NCBI GenBank assembly: GCA_944381745.1
Contig: CALWMI010000010.1
Location: 1-50,026 of the forward strand
Direction: 5' to 3'
Source of the DNA: an uncultured Lachnospiraceae bacterium
Lineage (GTDB): Bacteria > Bacillota > Clostridia > Lachnospirales > Lachnospiraceae
DNA: 50,026 nt
Shown one piece after another: positions 46,386-50,026 of the stretch. How positions within the stretch are numbered: position 1 is the first letter of the stretch; each line of letters opens with the position of its first letter. The notes beneath the pieces are model-generated. The model was not told the origin of the DNA. It ran no database searches and worked only from the letters and a program-made list of their open reading frames with translations. The translations under genes were made by a program, and so were the position numbers.

Positions 46386-46760
46386 TTATTTCAGGGTAAC
46401 CTTTGCTCCCTCTGCCTCCAGCTTTGCCTTGATTCCCTCGGCCTCTTCCTTGGAAACAGCCTCTTTTACAACCTTCGGAGCGCCGTCTACCAGATCCTTA
46501 GCCTCCTTCAGGCCAAGTCCGGTGATCTCACGTACAACCTTGATAACCTTAACCTTCGCTCCGCCAACCTCAGTCAGCTCTACGTCGAACTCGGTCTTCT
46601 CCTCAGCTGCCTCAGCCGGGCCGCCTGCTGCCGCTACAACCACGCCTGCTGCTGCGGATACGCCAAACTCCTCCTCGCAAGCCTTTACAAGATCATTTAA
46701 CTCTAATACGGTAAGCTCTTTGATTGCTTCGATAAACTCTGCAGTTGTCAACTTTGCCAT
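46386..46760 (-). CDS. rplL: 50S ribosomal protein L7/L12
   Basis: Stalk protein that recruits translation GTPases. The 124-residue product has the N-terminal dimerisation helix pair ([32 protein letters not shown]), the Ala/Gly hinge around 35-55 and the C-terminal domain [55 protein letters not shown] precedes the ATG at 46760. The 115-bp gap from rplJ holds a GGCGGC/GCCGCC hairpin at 46793-46812. Confidence 0.98.
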   Translation of the reverse strand: MAKLTTAEFIEAIKELTVLELNDLVKACEEEFGVSAAAGVVVAAAGGPAEAAEEKTEFDVELTEVGGAKVKVIKVVREITGLGLKEAKDLVDGAPKVVKEAVSKEEAEGIKAKLEAEGAKVTLK

Positions 46761-46875
46761 TTTCTTTCCCTCCATAATAATTCTTTTTCACTGGCGGCGT
46801 CTCTAGGCCGCCTCTCTCAACATGCATCCGCCAGGATTCCCATTCCATAATATCCCGGCCGTCTCGCCATAAGGC

Positions 46876-47367
46876 TTACGCCTCTGCCTTGCTCTCCGCG
46901 ATCTGGCTGATAACGCGAGCGAAGTTTGCGATCGGGGACTGGATGCTTCCAAGCAGCTTGCCAAGCAGTTCCTCTCTGGACGGAACGTTGGCGATCTCCT
47001 GGATCCCCTTCTGGTCGTAGTAATTCCCCTCTACGACACCTGCCATCAGCTCCAGGCATTTGATGTCCTTCGCATTCTTCGCCAGGATCCTTGCGGGCGC
47101 CGTCGCGTCTGTCTTGGAAATCGCCAGTGCGTTGGTTCCCTCCAGATGCTTGTCCAGCTGTGCGCAGTCTGTCCCTTCAAATGCCAGTCTCATCATGGTG
47201 TTCTTGTAGATCTTGTAGATAACGCCAGCTTCTCTCATCTGCTTACGCAACGCCGTATCCTGCTCCACGGTGATCCCGGAGTAGTTCACGAGCACAACGC
47301 ACTGGGCATCTTTGATGTTCTCTGCGATCTCCTCTACAATTGGCCTCTTAAGCTCTACCTTTGCCAT
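46876..47367 (-). CDS. rplJ: 50S ribosomal protein L10
   Basis: Base of the ribosomal stalk, holding L7/L12 dimers on its C-terminal helix. The 163-residue protein has KRPIVEEIAENIKDAQCVVLVNYSGITVEQDTALRKQMR and ends with the L12-binding helix NFARVISQIAESKAEA. AAAGGAGGTGCACC precedes the ATG. With L12 it regulates its own operon by binding the leader upstream. Confidence 0.98.
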   Translation of the reverse strand: MAKVELKRPIVEEIAENIKDAQCVVLVNYSGITVEQDTALRKQMREAGVIYKIYKNTMMRLAFEGTDCAQLDKHLEGTNALAISKTDATAPARILAKNAKDIKCLELMAGVVEGNYYDQKGIQEIANVPSREELLGKLLGSIQSPIANFARVISQIAESKAEA

Positions 47368-47404
47368 GGATGGTGCACCTCCTTTATAATTTGATGTGTA
47401 CCGC

Positions 47405-47538
47405 CGAAAAAACCTCTTCTGTCCAAGACAGAAGAGGCCTGTTGATCATAATCTCTTATAACAGAATCACTCCTCGGCAGGCGGTATTCCCTTACGCCTT
47501 GCGGCACCTGCTGTCTTCGGCAGCCGGTTCAACGAACC
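47405..47538 (-). ncRNA. L10 leader RNA (ribosomal autoregulatory leader)
   Basis: The transcript between the promoter and rplJ has the known L10-leader arrangement: GCTGCCGAAGACAGCAGGTG, later CCGCCTGCCGAGGAG, then a terminator hairpin. L10-L12 binding to the kink-turn-containing fold reduces expression in Firmicutes. The match is by recognition of these conserved pieces, not by a covariance search. Confidence 0.85.
47407..47437 (-). terminator. Attenuator terminator of the L10 leader
   Basis: CCTCTTCTGTC pairs perfectly with GACAGAAGAGG around TTG and is followed by TTTTTT in the transcript sense. It lies between the leader fold and rplJ, so it can switch transcription of rplJ-rplL. Confidence 0.93.
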
Positions 47539-47544
47539 TTGTAT

Positions 47545-47574
47545 ACTATAACACGCTTTTTCCGGCGCTGTCAA
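47545..47574 (-). promoter_or_regulatory. Promoter of rplJ-rplL
   Basis: TTGACA (47569-47574), 18 bp, TATAGT (47545-47550) on the minus strand, placing the start at the edge of the L10 leader. Confidence 0.85.
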
Positions 47575-47636
47575 GATTTTTCTGCCCATTTTCCCGTTCT
47601 GTTTTCTATTCATTTTCCCGCTCTGCCTGCGCGCCC

Positions 47637-49046
47637 CTACTGGAACCCGTTGTCCCTTACCAGGCTGAAGTTGTAATAATATTTTGTAAATATGATATCC
47701 TTGAAAGCCAGGAACGCCAGCACAATCACCGCCAGGCAGACAGCCGCCAGGACAATCCTCCCCGCCCGGGCGCCCAGGCGCTTCCCCAAGAAAAACGCCA
47801 GCTTCTCATATCCTCGGGCCGTATAGTACATGAGCGGGACCAGCATGGGAAGGACATATCTCCCCTGGGGCTGATAATCTGTGTCGTATGCGCTCCACAG
47901 GCAAAGGAGGTTGGGAATCACAATGCAGGCAGCCATGGAGGCGTGAAACCAAGCCCGTTCTCCCCGGCAGCCGCCTATTCCCTGTGCCCTCGGGATCCGG
48001 AGGAGCACAGCCGCCGCCAGCCCAAGCCCCAACAGCCCCCAGTACACCGGATACATCCACTCCGGCAGTGGAAGCTTCATGTGTTCAAACATACCCACAA
48101 AGCTCTTGGCCATCAGCGGCAGGTAATCGGAGATGGACAGCATCTCCAGAATGCTGAACCCGGCGTTGTGCCAGGTGGGCGCCTGGGAGGGCTTTAGATG
48201 ATCTGCGGCGTACCACTCGGCATAAGCCTCCCGCGTGGCCAGCCCCAGAAAATCCCCATCGTACAGCAAGGCGTTGCGGATAAACCACCAGCCAGCGATG
48301 GCGAAGGCCACTGCAAAGACGATCAGCCCGCGGCCAAAAAGCCTCCCGGCCGCAGCCTTGCCTCCAAGCGCCTCTCTCTGCTCCCGGAGCAGATGGCTCC
48401 CCACGAACAGCAGCAGGCTGCACAGCAGAAATCCATAGGCGTTGTAATAGGACATGGCGCAGAGGCCGCAGCCCACCCCCAGCAGAAGGCACGTTTTCCC
48501 ATCCCACTTAGTCTCCAGCCCCCGCACCCACGCATAGACAATCACCGCCGACGACATCAGCGCCATGGAATCCACGTTGACATAGGTGTGCATAAACATC
48601 GCCTGGGGCCACAGACAGACAAGCAGGACAAACAGGGCCGCCGCCAGCTTGCCAGAAAAGAGCCGCAGGGACAGCCGCCACACCACCGCCGCCATGATCA
48701 CTCCCGTCAGCACGCTCCCGAACCTTGCCGCCACAAAGGAGAGATAGACGCTGTCCGAGAACAAGCCAAAGGCCTTCAGGAAAAACGCATCCACTATATA
48801 AGGAAGGATTGGCTGAAAACCGTAGGAAAATCCCCAGCCGTCCAGCATAATCTCAGGATCCCCGCCGTGGGGCAGGCGCCCGTGATTTACCAGATAGCTT
48901 ACAATTTTGAACCTTTCCATTTCATCCGGCGGCGCTCCAAAAGGCTGGAGCATCGACCAAAACAGCAGCACGCCGGACAGTCCCGCCAAAAACAGCACCC
49001 AAAACCAGACGCCGCAAATATCTCTCTGAATGTTTAATCTCTTCAT
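47637..49046 (-). CDS. Polytopic membrane glycosyltransferase-like protein (DUF2142 / GT39-like)
   Basis: A 469-residue protein with about eleven hydrophobic segments. The acidic pair D41-E42 in PFGAPPDEMERF lies in the first outer loop, where polyprenyl-phosphate sugar transferases of the GT-C fold keep their catalytic acid. QPQGRYVLPMLVPL near the C-terminus is typical of DUF2142-type proteins. It probably decorates a surface polymer using lipid-linked sugar; donor and acceptor are unknown. The ATG at 49046 has AAGG nine bases upstream. It sits between rplA and rplJ, a place normally without foreign genes, and its own promoter is not clear. Confidence 0.75.
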   Translation of the reverse strand: MKRLNIQRDICGVWFWVLFLAGLSGVLLFWSMLQPFGAPPDEMERFKIVSYLVNHGRLPHGGDPEIMLDGWGFSYGFQPILPYIVDAFFLKAFGLFSDSVYLSFVAARFGSVLTGVIMAAVVWRLSLRLFSGKLAAALFVLLVCLWPQAMFMHTYVNVDSMALMSSAVIVYAWVRGLETKWDGKTCLLLGVGCGLCAMSYYNAYGFLLCSLLLFVGSHLLREQREALGGKAAAGRLFGRGLIVFAVAFAIAGWWFIRNALLYDGDFLGLATREAYAEWYAADHLKPSQAPTWHNAGFSILEMLSISDYLPLMAKSFVGMFEHMKLPLPEWMYPVYWGLLGLGLAAAVLLRIPRAQGIGGCRGERAWFHASMAACIVIPNLLCLWSAYDTDYQPQGRYVLPMLVPLMYYTARGYEKLAFFLGKRLGARAGRIVLAAVCLAVIVLAFLAFKDIIFTKYYYNFSLVRDNGFQ

Positions 49047-49144
49047 AACCGAAAACCTTCTGGCCAGGCAAGGAAAGACCGTCTCCCCCTGCCTGGTACG
49101 GCACAGCATCCAGCAGAGCTGGCCGCTGTCCAGCCCTTGTCAAA

Positions 49145-49167
49145 TGCCTGCGCAAACGCGGCAGGCA
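49145..49167 (-). other. Hairpin between rplA and the membrane protein gene
   Basis: TGCCTGC pairs perfectly with GCAGGCA around a nine-base loop and is followed by TTTGACA in the transcript sense. It may be a second weak terminator behind the one at 49186-49236; TTGACA next to it has no matching -10. Confidence 0.35.
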
Positions 49168-49185
49168 CTTTCCGGGCTTATCAAG

Positions 49186-49236
49186 CAAAAAGGCAGACAG
49201 CCCTCGCAAAACCGGAGCCCCCCGCCTTTTTTTGTA
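49186..49236. terminator. Probable terminator after rplA
   Basis: AAAAAGGC and GCCTTTTT-type ends enclose G-rich and C-rich arms with several G-U pairs; T-runs stand at both ends, so either direction is possible. It begins about 25 bp after the rplA stop. Confidence 0.6.
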
Positions 49237-49260
49237 CTATTATCTATCCTGGTGCAACTC

Positions 49261-49953
49261 TCACATTACCTTCAGCGGGTTAACCTTGATTCCAGGTCCC
49301 ATCGTGGAGGTCAGCGTAATGCTCTTCAGATACTGTCCCTTGACAGCAGCCGGCCTAGCCTTGACAATTGCGCCCATCAGCGTCTGGAAGTTGTCGGAAA
49401 GCTGCTCCTCCGTGAAGGAAACCTTTCCGAGCGGCACATGAATAATATTGGTCTTATCGAGCCTGTACTCGATCTTACCAGCTTTGATGTCCTTGACAGC
49501 CTTTGCCACGTCCATCGTTACCGTTCCCGCCTTCGGGTTCGGCATTAAGCCCTTGGGTCCGAGCACACGTCCCAGGCGTCCCACAACGCCCATCATATCC
49601 GGCGTAGCCACAACCACGTCGAAATCGAACCAGTTCTCGTTCTGGATCTTGTGGACAAGCTCCTCTCCGCCCACAAACTCTGCTCCGGCAGCCTCAGCGT
49701 CCGCAATCTTGTCGCCTTTTGCGAAGACGAGCACGCGAACCTGCTTACCGGTTCCGTGGGGAAGCACGACAGCGCCGCGGATCTGCTGGTCTGCATGCCT
49801 TCCGTCGCAGCCTGTACGGATGTGAGCCTCTACCGTCTCATCAAACTTTGCCGCTGCTGCTTTCTTAACCAAAGCGATCGCATCGGCAGGATCATAGAGA
49901 GTTGCACGGTCTACTAACTTAGCAGCCTCTGTGTATTTCTTTCCTCTTTTCAT
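49261..49953 (-). CDS. rplA: 50S ribosomal protein L1
   Basis: L1-stalk protein that moves E-site tRNA; in E. coli it also represses its own operon. The 230-residue product has [37 protein letters not shown] and [23 protein letters not shown]. The ATG at 49953 follows AGGAGG; the open stretch upstream to 50013 has no site. rplK is expected just beyond the window. Confidence 0.98.
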   Translation of the reverse strand: MKRGKKYTEAAKLVDRATLYDPADAIALVKKAAAAKFDETVEAHIRTGCDGRHADQQIRGAVVLPHGTGKQVRVLVFAKGDKIADAEAAGAEFVGGEELVHKIQNENWFDFDVVVATPDMMGVVGRLGRVLGPKGLMPNPKAGTVTMDVAKAVKDIKAGKIEYRLDKTNIIHVPLGKVSFTEEQLSDNFQTLMGAIVKARPAAVKGQYLKSITLTSTMGPGIKVNPLKVM

Positions 49954-50013
49954 TTCAAAACCTCCTAGTGGTAATATCGGGAGCAAACCCTCCCACAGTT
50001 TATAGTCAAACAT

Positions 50014-50026
50014 TTCGCCTTCGGCT
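50014..50026 (-). repeat. Partial hairpin-repeat motif at the window edge
   Basis: The last 13 bases (TTCGCCTTCGGCT) equal the core of the repeat units at 13900-14066 and 19540-19582. The window ends inside the unit, so its extent cannot be judged. It lies upstream of rplA, probably just after rplK. Confidence 0.45.

Noticed and set aside
49145-49167. TTGACA next to this hairpin as a promoter of the membrane protein gene
   Set aside because: No acceptable -10 hexamer occurs 15-19 bp downstream.
1-50026. tRNA, rRNA, insertion sequences or prophage genes
   Set aside because: None was recognised in any gap, and the gaps are too short or too structured otherwise to hold them.

Overview
The window is a chromosomal segment of a low-to-mid GC Gram-positive anaerobe, most likely a Lachnospiraceae-type Clostridium relative. 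The reasons are strong AGGAGG-type ribosome sites, type Z zinc S14, a KOW protein between map and infA, a Firmicutes-style L10 leader, Lys-rich insertions in L17, an LCP cell-wall protein, and no outer-membrane genes. I cannot name the species. Almost everything is on the minus strand, so transcription runs from right to left.

Right end to about 33.2 kb: rplA; a polytopic membrane glycosyltransferase-like gene; the L10 leader with rplJ-rplL; a 60-codon hypothetical gene; rpoB-rpoC; rpsL-rpsG-fusA; and tuf. Near-consensus promoters precede rplJ, rpoB, rpsL and tuf, and good hairpin terminators follow rplL, the small gene and rpoC. This region is therefore several separate transcription units rather than one long operon.

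Middle, 22.2 to 33.2 kb: an accessory island between the two ribosomal blocks. It holds a YgjP-type metallopeptidase and a flavin oxidoreductase (minus), a methyltransferase and an AraC regulator (plus), a complete GDP-mannose/GDP-fucose set gmd-fcl-manC-manA-pgm (minus, divergent from the regulator), and an Asp/Glu racemase (plus). The five sugar genes together turn fructose-6-P or glucose-1-P into GDP-mannose and GDP-L-fucose, but no fucosyltransferase is linked.

Left, 4.5 to 21.9 kb: the full S10-spc-alpha cluster, rpsJ through secY-adk-map-KOW-infA, then rpmJ-rpsM-rpsK-rpsD-rpoA-rplQ. A structured leader and promoter precede rpsJ. Hairpins and promoters also appear after secY and after infA, so the cluster looks subdivided. 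Two spacers inside it (after rplW and after rpsH in the transcript sense) are filled with copies of a hairpin-forming repeat about 42 nt long, and the window also ends inside a similar motif upstream of rplA.

Far left: a sugar nucleotidyltransferase, an LCP-family protein with an 11-residue tandem repeat in its cytoplasmic arm, and cysK.

No tRNA, rRNA, CRISPR, phage or transposase gene was seen. The most interesting unexplained items are the ribosomal-spacer hairpin repeats with apparent compensatory changes, a roughly 230-nt structured intergenic element near 4.24-4.46 kb, the long structured spacers before rpsJ and rpsM, and the transcriptional separation of rpoBC from rplJL.
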